DNA of 64,000 bases, from contig NZ_JAUSBX010000004.1 of the NCBI RefSeq assembly GCF_030651835.1, positions 31,585 through 95,584 on the forward strand, read 5' to 3'. A model generated the notes under the pieces. That model searched no databases and was not told where the DNA came from. It saw nothing but the letters and a program-made list of their open reading frames with translations. This DNA is from Methylicorpusculum sp. (lineage in GTDB: Bacteria; Pseudomonadota; Gammaproteobacteria; Methylococcales; Methylomonadaceae). Numbering within the stretch: the first letter of the stretch is position 1; every line of letters starts with the position of its first letter. Below, piece after piece: positions 38,918 to 46,174 of this stretch. The translations under genes were made by a program, and so were the position numbers.

Positions 38918-40177
38918 TTATAAGAAACCGGCAAAGGGTTGAACGGTAACCCATTCTCCGGTTTTAACATCACCGGCCTCGTGCTCAAGCACAATAAACG
39001 CATTGGCCAGACTCATCGAACGTAAAATCCCGGATCCCTGCTTGCCGGTGGTGGCTACACGCCAGTTTCCCTCTTCATCCCGGCTTAAAATGCCTCGCTG
39101 AATTTCTGTCCGGCCTGGTTTTTTGCGGAAGTTTTCGCTTGCTTTGGCTCTTAATTTGGACACGACAGGCTTGTCGGTAATGCCCAGCATCTGTTCTAGG
39201 GCCGGCAACACAAAGTAATAAAAGGTAACCAGAACAGCGACCGGATTGCCCGGCAAACCGAAGAAGGCAGCTTTGTCAATTTGACCAAATGCCAGTGGTC
39301 GGCCTGGTTTTATCGCGACCTTCCAGAATTCGACCTGGCCTGAATGTTGTAATACCGTTTTGGTAAAGTCGGCTTCACCTACCGAAACACCGCCTGTAGA
39401 CAGAATCATATCGGCGAAACGTCCGGTCTGATTGAAGCAGTCTAATAATTTTTCAGCATTATCCGGGATGATGCCCAAATTGACGATTTCTATATCCGGC
39501 CGGGTCAAGGCGGCGATCAAGCTGTAACGATTGCTGTCATAAATACCTCCTGGTGAAGTCAGGTCGCCCGGTTCACATAGCTCGTCACCGGTTGAAGCAA
39601 TCGCAACTTTAAGTTTGCGATTGACATTGATTTCCGTCAATCCAAGGGAGGCCATCAAGCCAATGTCCGCTGGGGTCAGCCATTTACCCGGTTTTAGAAC
39701 GGTTTCGCCGCATTTTAAATCTTCCCCGGCCAAGCGAATATTTTGTCCGCGTTTGTGGCGGCTATCTATTTCAATGTGGTTTTCGAAAACGCCCACATGC
39801 TCCTGCATTGCTACGACATCCAGGCCTGGCGGTAATTCAGCGCCAGTCATGATGCGCACACAAGCCCCTTTTTGAACGCTGCCTCTAAATGGTTTTCCGG
39901 CCAACGCTTGGCCGATAACGTTTAATTCTGTCGTATTGCTGCTTGGAATGTCCTCTGCATAAAACGCATAGCCGTCGACAGCTGAATTGGTATGGGGAGG
40001 CACATTAATATGGGAAATAACCGGTTCGTGCAGTGTTCGTCCGCACGCATTTTGAAGGGGGATGCGTTCATAGCCGGAGATTTTGGGCAGGCGCGCCATA
40101 ATTCGATCGAGAGCTTCGCTGCAAGGCATCAGCCCGGATTCAAAGATATCGGTACAGCTGGGTTGTGATTCAATCAT
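38918..40177 (-). CDS. moeA: Molybdopterin molybdotransferase MoeA
   Basis: 419 aa. It inserts molybdate into adenylylated molybdopterin. N-terminal PHTNSAVDGYAFYAEDI, VRIMTGAELPPGLDVV, then the MPT-binding core ILSTGGVSVGEADFTK and FFGLPGNPVAVLVTFYYF. The start overlaps the soxA stop by 4 bases, so it is translated with the sox genes. Its coupling to SoxA may reflect a need for a molybdoenzyme in sulfur metabolism, which is an inference. Confidence 0.95.
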   Translation of the reverse strand: MIESQPSCTDIFESGLMPCSEALDRIMARLPKISGYERIPLQNACGRTLHEPVISHINVPPHTNSAVDGYAFYAEDIPSSNTTELNVIGQALAGKPFRGSVQKGACVRIMTGAELPPGLDVVAMQEHVGVFENHIEIDSRHKRGQNIRLAGEDLKCGETVLKPGKWLTPADIGLMASLGLTEINVNRKLKVAIASTGDELCEPGDLTSPGGIYDSNRYSLIAALTRPDIEIVNLGIIPDNAEKLLDCFNQTGRFADMILSTGGVSVGEADFTKTVLQHSGQVEFWKVAIKPGRPLAFGQIDKAAFFGLPGNPVAVLVTFYYFVLPALEQMLGITDKPVVSKLRAKASENFRKKPGRTEIQRGILSRDEEGNWRVATTGKQGSGILRSMSLANAFIVLEHEAGDVKTGEWVTVQPFAGFL

Positions 40178-41013
40178 TTTCGTGTGCTGGGCCCATTAAC
40201 GGGAATGCCGTTGCTCATAAAACTTAAAAAATATTCAAGGTGACGCAATTCAGCACTTTGTTCGGCTGGTTTAGGCGCCCTGATTTGTTCGTGACATTCA
40301 GCAAACCGTCGATGCAGGTTGCCGATTTCCCCCCACTTCAACCGGTAAACCGGCCAGTGGGTGGTGTGTCCCAAAGAAGGGCTGAGTATTTCCGAGCGCA
40401 ATTGCTTACCTACATTTTGAACATGGCAGGTGGCACATGCAAAATTAAGCTGGCCGCGTCGCTGGTAATAATAGCGTTTGCCTTCTTCATAAGCGGCCAG
40501 AGCACGAGGATCATTTTCAGGGATGGCAATCGAAACGGGTTTACCTCGGCTGCTCTCCGCCATATAGGCAAGTAGCTCGGCAATACGGCTATCGCTATAG
40601 GGCAGGGAGGCTTCACCATTAGCCTCGCGGCACTCGTTGAGAGCCAGCGCTAAAGTAATCACTTTTCCTTTTATAGCATTCCATTGCGGGTATAAATGCG
40701 CAATGCCTTGGTTATGATGAGGAAAACAATCGGCATACGCTTTGCCATTCTTGAACGGTTGATCGAATGCGATTTTGCCTTTTTCTATCGCCAATTCGTA
40801 AGGCGGAAATGCTTCAATCGCTTCCCAGGATTCCCGTGCATCCTGATCGATGGCATAAACGCCGTCTGCATAAGCATCAAGCGGTAAATCAGGATAAATT
40901 GTCCGGTAATGGTCAAAAAACGCGCGTCTATCCTCTTCAGGTCCAGCCTGAACAGCAAAAACCTGGATGACCAACAGGTAAACGGCGCCAATGATTTTTA
41001 ACGTTGAGGTCAT
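40174..41013 (-). CDS. soxA: Sulfur-oxidation cytochrome c SoxA
   Basis: 279 aa from ATG 41013, two bases after the soxZ stop; this start gives a signal peptide (LKIIGAVYLLVIQVFAVQA). Periplasmic c-type cytochrome that with SoxX attaches thiosulfate to SoxY. One haem site is clear, CATCH (about residue 195), and the persulfide Cys lies in RFAECHEQIRAP. The N-terminal haem site seen in diheme SoxA is not present (Cys in DCFPHH and NECRE instead), so this is the monoheme type. Confidence 0.93.
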   Translation of the reverse strand: MTSTLKIIGAVYLLVIQVFAVQAGPEEDRRAFFDHYRTIYPDLPLDAYADGVYAIDQDARESWEAIEAFPPYELAIEKGKIAFDQPFKNGKAYADCFPHHNQGIAHLYPQWNAIKGKVITLALALNECREANGEASLPYSDSRIAELLAYMAESSRGKPVSIAIPENDPRALAAYEEGKRYYYQRRGQLNFACATCHVQNVGKQLRSEILSPSLGHTTHWPVYRLKWGEIGNLHRRFAECHEQIRAPKPAEQSAELRHLEYFLSFMSNGIPVNGPSTRK

Positions 41014-41015
41014 GA

Positions 41016-41327
41016 TTATTTGAGAATATGAGTCTCGCTGTCCGTTTGTCCCAAATTGTCCACCCAATTGAGCTCAATTTTATCTCCGGCTTCACCGCTG
41101 TTAAGCAGGAATGCAAAATAAGGGTCTTTTGAAATACTCCCTGCCATGTGACTGGTAACCACCGTTTTATCATTATGACGAACGATCAGGGTTTTAATGA
41201 AATGAGCCGGAATCAATTCCTTGGTGACGGGATCGCGGTTTCTGCCATGTTCCATCGGATGAGCAATCAGGGTTCTGATTTCGGTTTTACCGTCTTTGCG
41301 TTTACTACGAATTTTGATGCTGGACAT
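41016..41327 (-). CDS. soxZ: Sulfur carrier partner SoxZ
   Basis: 103 aa from ATG 41327. GGAGG sits inside the last codons of soxY, 5 bases before this ATG, which decides the start. Immunoglobulin-like fold: SSIKIRSKRKDGKTEIRTLI, then IAHPMEHGRNRD and AHFIKTLIVRHNDKTVV. It pairs with SoxY in the periplasm. No signal peptide; it is normally exported with SoxY. One base separates it from the soxY stop. Confidence 0.95.
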   Translation of the reverse strand: MSSIKIRSKRKDGKTEIRTLIAHPMEHGRNRDPVTKELIPAHFIKTLIVRHNDKTVVTSHMAGSISKDPYFAFLLNSGEAGDKIELNWVDNLGQTDSETHILK

Positions 41328-41328
41328 A

Positions 41329-41799
41329 TTAACCTCCGCAGCCGCCAATGGTGACCTTGACTTGCTGTTGCGCCATATAAAGCGTGTCGCCGGTTTGGAT
41401 TATCGCAATGACTTGACTGGTTTCGGCCATTTTGATACGAGCGGATATAAAGGGCGTCATGTCTGGGGTCAGTATGAATGTGGCAACCAAAGGCACCGGA
41501 TTTTTGTCGGCCAGCAGCGTGATGCTTTGAACATTTTCCAAACTGCTGCTTACTGAAACGGGAACGACAGCACCATTTTCAGCAATACGGGGTACTTTTA
41601 GTTCGATTTTATCGGTTTCAACCAACTTGGCGCCGGAATAGAGACGTTCAATGGTCTTATCGATTTTACCCGGTGCAAAATGATCATCCAGCCATTCGGC
41701 ATAGGCATCATGCGAAGTTAACAGGCTTCCGGTTCCGGACAGCGAGGAAATGCTGATGATGCAAGCCTGTTTCAAGAATTTTCTGCGATTACCGGGCAT
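41329..41799 (-). CDS. soxY: Sulfur carrier SoxY
   Basis: 156 aa from ATG 41799 (MPGNRRKFLKQA), which starts a twin-arginine-like signal with RRKFLK. Mature SoxY carries sulfur on a C-terminal Cys: the chain ends GGCGG, the diagnostic motif. It precedes soxZ and soxA on the minus strand. Upstream lies a plus-strand RNA candidate, so the two would be divergent. Confidence 0.95.
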   Translation of the reverse strand: MPGNRRKFLKQACIISISSLSGTGSLLTSHDAYAEWLDDHFAPGKIDKTIERLYSGAKLVETDKIELKVPRIAENGAVVPVSVSSSLENVQSITLLADKNPVPLVATFILTPDMTPFISARIKMAETSQVIAIIQTGDTLYMAQQQVKVTIGGCGG

Positions 41800-41860
41800 G
41801 GGCAAACCTGTGATCAGTGAAATGGATAGACGTAATGACAATCCTGTCGTCTTAAGTGCC

Positions 41861-41869
41861 TGCTATTCT
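41861..41869 (+). promoter_or_regulatory. Extended -10 element for the candidate RNA
   Basis: TGCTATTCT at 41861-41869: TATTCT preceded by TG one base upstream, the extended -10 pattern. No matching -35 is seen. Transcription would start near 41876. Confidence 0.4.
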
Positions 41870-41875
41870 AGCCGA

Positions 41876-42068
41876 TGGTCTTGTCGCTAAGCTACCTGGA
41901 GCATGCTGTAGCCGGATCATGGGCAAGTCGGTTAATCGACTGCCTGCGACAATTAGCCGCATTTGAAAATATTAACTTGGCGATAAACTTCAGAACAGTT
42001 CCAGTAGCAGTGCTGGAACAAATATATCCTTCTCCAAATGCGGCTTTTTACGGCCGCATTTTTTTGTG
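41876..42068 (+). ncRNA. Candidate structured small RNA
   Basis: About 190 nt with no credible gene. Stem 1: TTGTCGC (41881-41887) with GCGACAA (41946-41952), enclosing a hairpin GCTAC/GTAGC (41891-41895, 41908-41912) and a second, GGC-A-AGTCG with CGACTGCC (41922-41930, 41937-41944), so a three-way junction. Next, AGCCGCATTTG (41955-41965) can pair perfectly with CAAATGCGGCT (42035-42045), around hairpin GTTCCAG/CTGGAAC (41998-42004, 42013-42019). The 3' end is a U-tract terminator that competes with that 11-bp helix. I match no known family. The 5' end is inferred from the -10. Confidence 0.6.
42036..42067 (+). terminator. Rho-independent terminator (plus strand)
   Basis: AAATGCGGC (42036-42044) pairs with GCCGCATTT (42053-42061) across an 8-base loop, followed by a T-run. 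The T-run is only on the plus strand, so it ends a plus-strand transcript although no plus-strand gene lies upstream. Confidence 0.85.
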
Positions 42069-42156
42069 TGTAGAAAAGGTATGGAGCAAGCGCTATGCTT
42101 GTTGCCAACTAACCCGCGTCCGATTTTTATGCTGACCTTATCGGCTTAATGCCTGT

Positions 42157-43026
42157 TTACTCGTCGCCTGTCGCATCTGCATACTTCTGTCCGTCAAAAA
42201 TGTAGGTCGAATCTTTAGCGGGAACGGGCTTTTTTTGCTCTTCGGTTATTTCGGTGCCTTGCTTGACGATTAATAAGTCAGGGAAGTTGTTGTGTGTTTC
42301 CGGTAACGCAGTGATAGTGCCGGTATAGCCCCAGCAAGGCCCCATTAGCGGCGAATCGGGATCTTCCGCTTGTTCGGTATCGTCGCAAGAGCCGGAATTA
42401 TTTGAACCGGTTTGGATAAAACCGAGATCCTGCCACGTGTTATTGCTAAAACCAAATAGCACTTTTCCTTCCTCAAAAAAGCCGCCCATACCGTAGCCAA
42501 AGTCGATCATAAAGGCGATTTGTGAGGGCGATAGCGTCAATATGGCTGCATTTTTTACTTCCGGTGCATCGCCCCATGAGCCGATTTCACCGATTTCCTT
42601 TTGTTTGCCAACCAGTTGCCATGCATCATCTTTCAACACATAGGTTGCTGCACCGACAATAACTCCTTGAACATGACTGTCAAAAGGTGCATTTATTTCA
42701 GGATCTACCGTCTGGGTTTTGGTAAACACGACATGGTATTGTTGATTTTCGACTGAAAAACTTTGCTCGAACCAGAGGCCGGTTAATGCATCAGGTGCAG
42801 TTTTGATCGAGTCGCCAGGGCCTGAAATACCAAATAAATCGGTTAAAGCCATTGCTACATCCGGCTTTTCGACTGACTTTTTCGCAGTATCTGCAACTAT
42901 TTGTTCCGGCACCGTCCCGATTTCTTGAGAGGTGGAAAAATAATAGGATAGCCCTGCGGTTGCTAAAACAGCAGTGGTCAAAAGAGCAATTAGCAGAGGT
43001 TTTTTGGGTGTCGGTGTTTTAGTCAT
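42157..43026 (-). CDS. Hypothetical exported or membrane-anchored protein
   Basis: 289 aa from ATG 43026 (MTKTPTPKKP), preferred because it puts the signal-anchor (LLIALLTTAVLATAGLSYYF) at the N terminus. The rest looks periplasmic and beta-rich, with GYGMGGFFEEGKVLFGF and a Cys pair in the SGSCDD and GPCWGY segments. I recognise no family. It sits between soxX and the RNA candidate, on the sox strand, which suggests an envelope role. Confidence 0.65.
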   Translation of the reverse strand: MTKTPTPKKPLLIALLTTAVLATAGLSYYFSTSQEIGTVPEQIVADTAKKSVEKPDVAMALTDLFGISGPGDSIKTAPDALTGLWFEQSFSVENQQYHVVFTKTQTVDPEINAPFDSHVQGVIVGAATYVLKDDAWQLVGKQKEIGEIGSWGDAPEVKNAAILTLSPSQIAFMIDFGYGMGGFFEEGKVLFGFSNNTWQDLGFIQTGSNNSGSCDDTEQAEDPDSPLMGPCWGYTGTITALPETHNNFPDLLIVKQGTEITEEQKKPVPAKDSTYIFDGQKYADATGDE

Positions 43027-43107
43027 GGTGGTTGGGTGTAAGCTAAGATAATAAAATGCTGGCGTGCTCAAAGAGTCGATCAATGGTCTGTTTAGCGCGT
43101 AAACAGA

Positions 43108-43452
43108 TTAATTCAGGAGCCAAAGGTATTCAACAATGGCGTCGATTTCCGCTTCCGTTAAAATCCGGTTTCGACCGTATGGCGGCATACTGGTTTCAGT
43201 GTTAAAAACGGTGGCATCCTGAATTTGTTCCCTGAGTTGTTGTTTGTTTTTAAAGCGGGTTGGCAGTTTAGTCAATGCCGGACCAATGTTGCCGGGTGAT
43301 TCTCCGTCTTCAATGGCGTGACAAGCGAGGCAATTGCCCTTGTTGCGGTCAAATGCCAGTTGTTTGCCTTGTTGCGTTGGCGCGAGCGCTGCTTCGTTTA
43401 ATGGGGCGCAAGCGGATAAAAACAGCAGCAAAATACTCGCTAAAACGTTCAT
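43108..43452 (-). CDS. soxX: Sulfur-oxidation cytochrome c SoxX
   Basis: 114 aa. Lipobox LSAC (Cys 15), so probably a lipid-anchored form. Haem motif CLACH (about residue 39), then ESPGNIGPALTKLPTRF and the methionine ligand region TSMPPYGRN. It partners SoxA. Encoded 4 genes upstream of SoxA rather than beside it. Confidence 0.92.
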   Translation of the reverse strand: MNVLASILLLFLSACAPLNEAALAPTQQGKQLAFDRNKGNCLACHAIEDGESPGNIGPALTKLPTRFKNKQQLREQIQDATVFNTETSMPPYGRNRILTEAEIDAIVEYLWLLN

Positions 43453-43482
43453 CGGATCATCACTTTTTTTCTTTTCCGGAAA

Positions 43483-44097
43483 TTATTCAAACAGGGCCTG
43501 ATAAGTCCGTGCAGCCTGTTCCGGTTCATGGTCAAACAGTCCGCCAATCACAGCCAGAAAATCAGCACCGGCTGCCACTAACTGACGTCCGTTTTCGGGG
43601 AGAATGCCGCCAATCGCAACGATGGGAAGCGCCAGTTGTTGTTTGGCTAGGCGAAGCGTGGCCAATTCTGCCGGAGCGGCCAAAGGTTTCGAATTGGAAG
43701 GGAAAAACCGCCCGAATGCGACATAGTTCGCTCCCTCTTGTTCAGCAGCTTTAGCGCGTGCCAGGTCGTTATAACAAGAGACCCCGATAATCGCTGTATC
43801 ACCCAGCCGTTCACGGGCTTTTGCAATCAGTCCATCCTCTCTGCCCAAATGGACGCCGTCTGCGTCTAGCTGAGCCGCCAAGTCAATACTGTCGTTGATA
43901 ATCATCGGGACTTTATGGCTTCTGCATAAAGCCAGCAAGGCATGACCTAGCGCCAGGGCATCGGTAGGCTGTTTATCGCGGTATTGAACGATAACGGCTC
44001 CGCCTCTAATGGCGGCCGCAACTTCCTGGATTACGGTTTCCGCGCTTTTATGTTCAGTTTGTGTAATGGCATAAAGCCCTTTAGACGGCAGTTTCAT
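43483..44097 (-). CDS. thiE: Thiamine-phosphate synthase
   Basis: 204 aa from ATG 44097, which overlaps the thiD stop (ATGA); a TTG 18 bases earlier is less likely. It joins HMP-PP and thiazole phosphate. VQYRDKQPTD, IINDSIDLAAQLDADGVHLGREDG and YVAFGRFFPSNSK, plus VAIGGILPENG, are the family signatures. thiD and thiE are co-translated. Confidence 0.94.
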   Translation of the reverse strand: MKLPSKGLYAITQTEHKSAETVIQEVAAAIRGGAVIVQYRDKQPTDALALGHALLALCRSHKVPMIINDSIDLAAQLDADGVHLGREDGLIAKARERLGDTAIIGVSCYNDLARAKAAEQEGANYVAFGRFFPSNSKPLAAPAELATLRLAKQQLALPIVAIGGILPENGRQLVAAGADFLAVIGGLFDHEPEQAARTYQALFE

Positions 44098-44888
44098 AAG
44101 GAAGTGGTTGTCCAAAATAATCGTGCGGGATTGTGTTGGCCCTGGCCTGGACGGTAAGCGTTATGCAGCGCGTTCCAGGTATAGTCTTGGGCGCGTGATA
44201 CGGCATCCGGAAGCTTCAAGCCTTGTGCTATGAGGCCGGCTAGCGCGGCTGCCAGTGTGCAGCCCGAACCGTGGTAGCTATAGGGTAGCCTGGTGCAATT
44301 AAATGATTTTATCATCTCACCGTCCTGATACAACTGATTGGATACGGCATCGGTGTTTTCGTGCGTGCCGGTAATCAACACGGCTTTACAGCCCATCTTC
44401 ATCAGTTTCATGGCGGCATCAGTCAGATCTTCAGCGCCGGATAGCCGCCGAGCTTCGATGCTGTTGGGCGTCAGGATATGGGTTAGCGGTAACAACCGGG
44501 TTTTGATGGTGTCCAACAGTTGTTCTGTAGCCAGTTCCGTTCCACCGCCTGCTGCTAAAACCGGATCCAGAACGACAGGTATATGGGGGTGGTCCTGTAA
44601 AATCCCGGCAATGGCTTTAGCCGTTTCAGGGTGTCCTATCAAACCGATTTTAAAGGCTTGAACCGGAAAATCAGCGAGGACGGTCCTTGCCTGACTGATA
44701 ATGTCTTCAAGTCTTTGCGGAATAATTTTTTTAACATTGAGGCTGTCTTGCTCGGTGAGTGCCGTAATAACACTGGCGGCATGACAGCTGAAACTGATCA
44801 GCGTTTCAATGTCGGCCTGAATGCCGGCGCCGCCGCTGGGGTCATGGCCGGAAAAACAAAGAACAGACGGTCTGTCGCGGGTCATCAC
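44094..44888 (-). CDS. thiD: Hydroxymethylpyrimidine/phosphomethylpyrimidine kinase
   Basis: 264 aa ribokinase-fold enzyme making HMP-PP for thiamine. VLCFSGHDPSGGAGIQADIET at the start, VLDPVLAAGGGTELA and LPYSYHGSGCTLAAALAG near the end (GSGC is the catalytic anion hole and Cys). Starts 4 bases after hemJ stops. Confidence 0.95.
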   Translation of the reverse strand: MMTRDRPSVLCFSGHDPSGGAGIQADIETLISFSCHAASVITALTEQDSLNVKKIIPQRLEDIISQARTVLADFPVQAFKIGLIGHPETAKAIAGILQDHPHIPVVLDPVLAAGGGTELATEQLLDTIKTRLLPLTHILTPNSIEARRLSGAEDLTDAAMKLMKMGCKAVLITGTHENTDAVSNQLYQDGEMIKSFNCTRLPYSYHGSGCTLAAALAGLIAQGLKLPDAVSRAQDYTWNALHNAYRPGQGQHNPARLFWTTTSL

Positions 44889-44892
44889 AGGC

Positions 44893-45318
44893 TCAGAACG
44901 GTTTGACGACAGCCAAAATGATAATGCCGATCAGAAACAGCACGGGCACTTCGTTCATCCACCGGAAATAAACATGGGAATGCGTATTGCGGTCATGTTT
45001 AAAATCCAGCAGCCATTTGCCGCAATAAACATGGTAAATCACCATTAGCGCGAGCATCGTCAGTTTTACATGCAGCCACCCGTTTTGTGAGTACATCACC
45101 CAGGCATAATCAACCAGCATCCAGATGCCGAATATAAAGGTGACAATCATGCCCGGTGTCATGATGCCGAAAAACAATTTCCGTTCCATGACTTTAAAGC
45201 GTTCGTTACTGATTTCATCGGAACTCATGGCGTGATAGACGAACAGACGGGGCAGGTAAAACAGTCCTGCAAACCAGGTCACCATAAAAATCAAATGTAA
45301 CGCTTTTAGCCAAAGCAT
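44893..45318 (-). CDS. hemJ: Protoporphyrinogen IX oxidase HemJ
   Basis: 141 aa with four hydrophobic helices. MLWLKALHLIFMVTWFAGLFYLPRLFVYH is the conserved N-terminal region, with the His in KALHLIF and ARG-like FYLPRLF; GWLHVKLTMLALMVIYHVYCGKW is the second conserved part. HemJ makes protoporphyrin IX for haem. AAAGGAT lies 4 bases before the ATG. Only 22 bases separate it from the repeat at 45341, so its promoter may lie inside that repeat or come from tlpA. Confidence 0.9.
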   Translation of the reverse strand: MLWLKALHLIFMVTWFAGLFYLPRLFVYHAMSSDEISNERFKVMERKLFFGIMTPGMIVTFIFGIWMLVDYAWVMYSQNGWLHVKLTMLALMVIYHVYCGKWLLDFKHDRNTHSHVYFRWMNEVPVLFLIGIIILAVVKPF

Positions 45319-45340
45319 AAGCTTATCCTTTTAAATAGGG

Positions 45341-45494
45341 GTATCGGCTCAACCCCCTTCAATTTTATTGGGTGTAGGTGGTTGATTGAAAAGGCCCCTG
45401 CAACAGGGTTGTTGTAGAGAGCGTCAGGAACGTATTCACGCGTTCTTTGACATCAATCGCCTACACCCTCAAGTCAAAGCGGGCGAGTCGTTAC
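45341..45494 (-). repeat. Family II MITE-like element, copy F
   Basis: 154 bp. Minus-strand ends GTAACGACTCGCCCGC and (complement) GTATCGGCTCAACCCC form an imperfect terminal repeat; inside, GGGTGTAGG pairs with CCTACACCC. Flanks AAATAGGG (45333-45340) and TAATAAGG (45495-45502) match 6 of 8. It runs opposite to copy E and overlaps the last 21 bases of the tlpA-like gene. Confidence 0.82.
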
Positions 45495-45986
45495 TAATAA
45501 GGTTTCAATCAGCCGAGATAATTCGGCGGGTTTAAATGCGCCGGTGATGTGTTGAACAATCATTCCGTCAGCGTCGATTACGAAAGTGGTTGGCGTCAAT
45601 CGCACCTCGCCGAATGCGCGTGCCTGTTCGGCGCGTAAATCCAAAGCGACATGATAGGGTATCTGTTTTGCTTTGGACATTTCAACCACATGATTTGGCG
45701 GGTCGTAATACATGGCAATTGCGATGATTTCAAGTCCCTTATCCCGGTAAGTCTGATAAAGGTCAATCAGATCCGGAATTTCTTTAACGCAAACAGCGCA
45801 GTCTGTCGCCCAAAACGTAACAATGACAGGTTTACCTTTAAACGAGCTTAACTGAAGGGTTTGGCCGGTGATGGTCAAAAATGAGACATCGGGTGCCTGC
45901 AAAGATTGGTTTTTGGATGTCCAAAAAACGGCGGCAGTGATGAGTAAAGCCAGAGCAAGGCCCATGATCCTGATGTTAAAGGGCAT
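45474..45986 (-). CDS. TlpA-like thiol-disulfide oxidoreductase
   Basis: 170 aa. N-terminal signal-anchor (GLALALLITAAVFW), then an AhpC/TSA-thioredoxin fold: GKPVIVTFWATDCAVCVKE carries the active-site CAVC, and RLTPTTFVIDADG the cis-Pro. Periplasmic reductase; with the sox genes nearby it could serve like SoxW, which is inference. The last six codons and the stop come from repeat copy F, so the native C terminus has been replaced. Confidence 0.9.
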   Translation of the reverse strand: MPFNIRIMGLALALLITAAVFWTSKNQSLQAPDVSFLTITGQTLQLSSFKGKPVIVTFWATDCAVCVKEIPDLIDLYQTYRDKGLEIIAIAMYYDPPNHVVEMSKAKQIPYHVALDLRAEQARAFGEVRLTPTTFVIDADGMIVQHITGAFKPAELSRLIETLLVTTRPL

Positions 45987-46075
45987 GTTAAGTGGCGGCT
46001 CCTAGGGTTAATGCGGGTTATCACTAGTCTATCAAGTCTTGCCGGTCGATAGTGAAAATGACTAATTGATAATAA

Positions 46076-46140
46076 TTCCGCCTGCCTCCCCTGATTTGAA
46101 TTGGCGTTGACTCAAATCAACAGGGGAGATAGAAGCGGAA
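46076..46140. repeat. Long imperfect hairpin
   Basis: TTCCGC pairs with GCGGAA at the outer ends; CTCCCCTG (46086-46093) with CAGGGGAG (46121-46128), and ATTTGA with TCAAAT within. It lies between the ABC gene's 3' end and tlpA, and may act as a terminator or mRNA-end stem; no T-tract is evident. Confidence 0.55.
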
Positions 46141-46174
46141 TGTGAACCTCAAAGAATCGGGCTTAACACGCCTT

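Noticed and set aside
41875..42135. 86-codon plus-strand frame
   Set aside because: It runs through the RNA stems and beyond the terminator, and has no ribosome site or family resemblance.
45341..45494. Family II elements as ordinary terminators
   Set aside because: The two copies match over about 150 bases and copy E has an exact 8-bp direct repeat at its ends, which a terminator would not.
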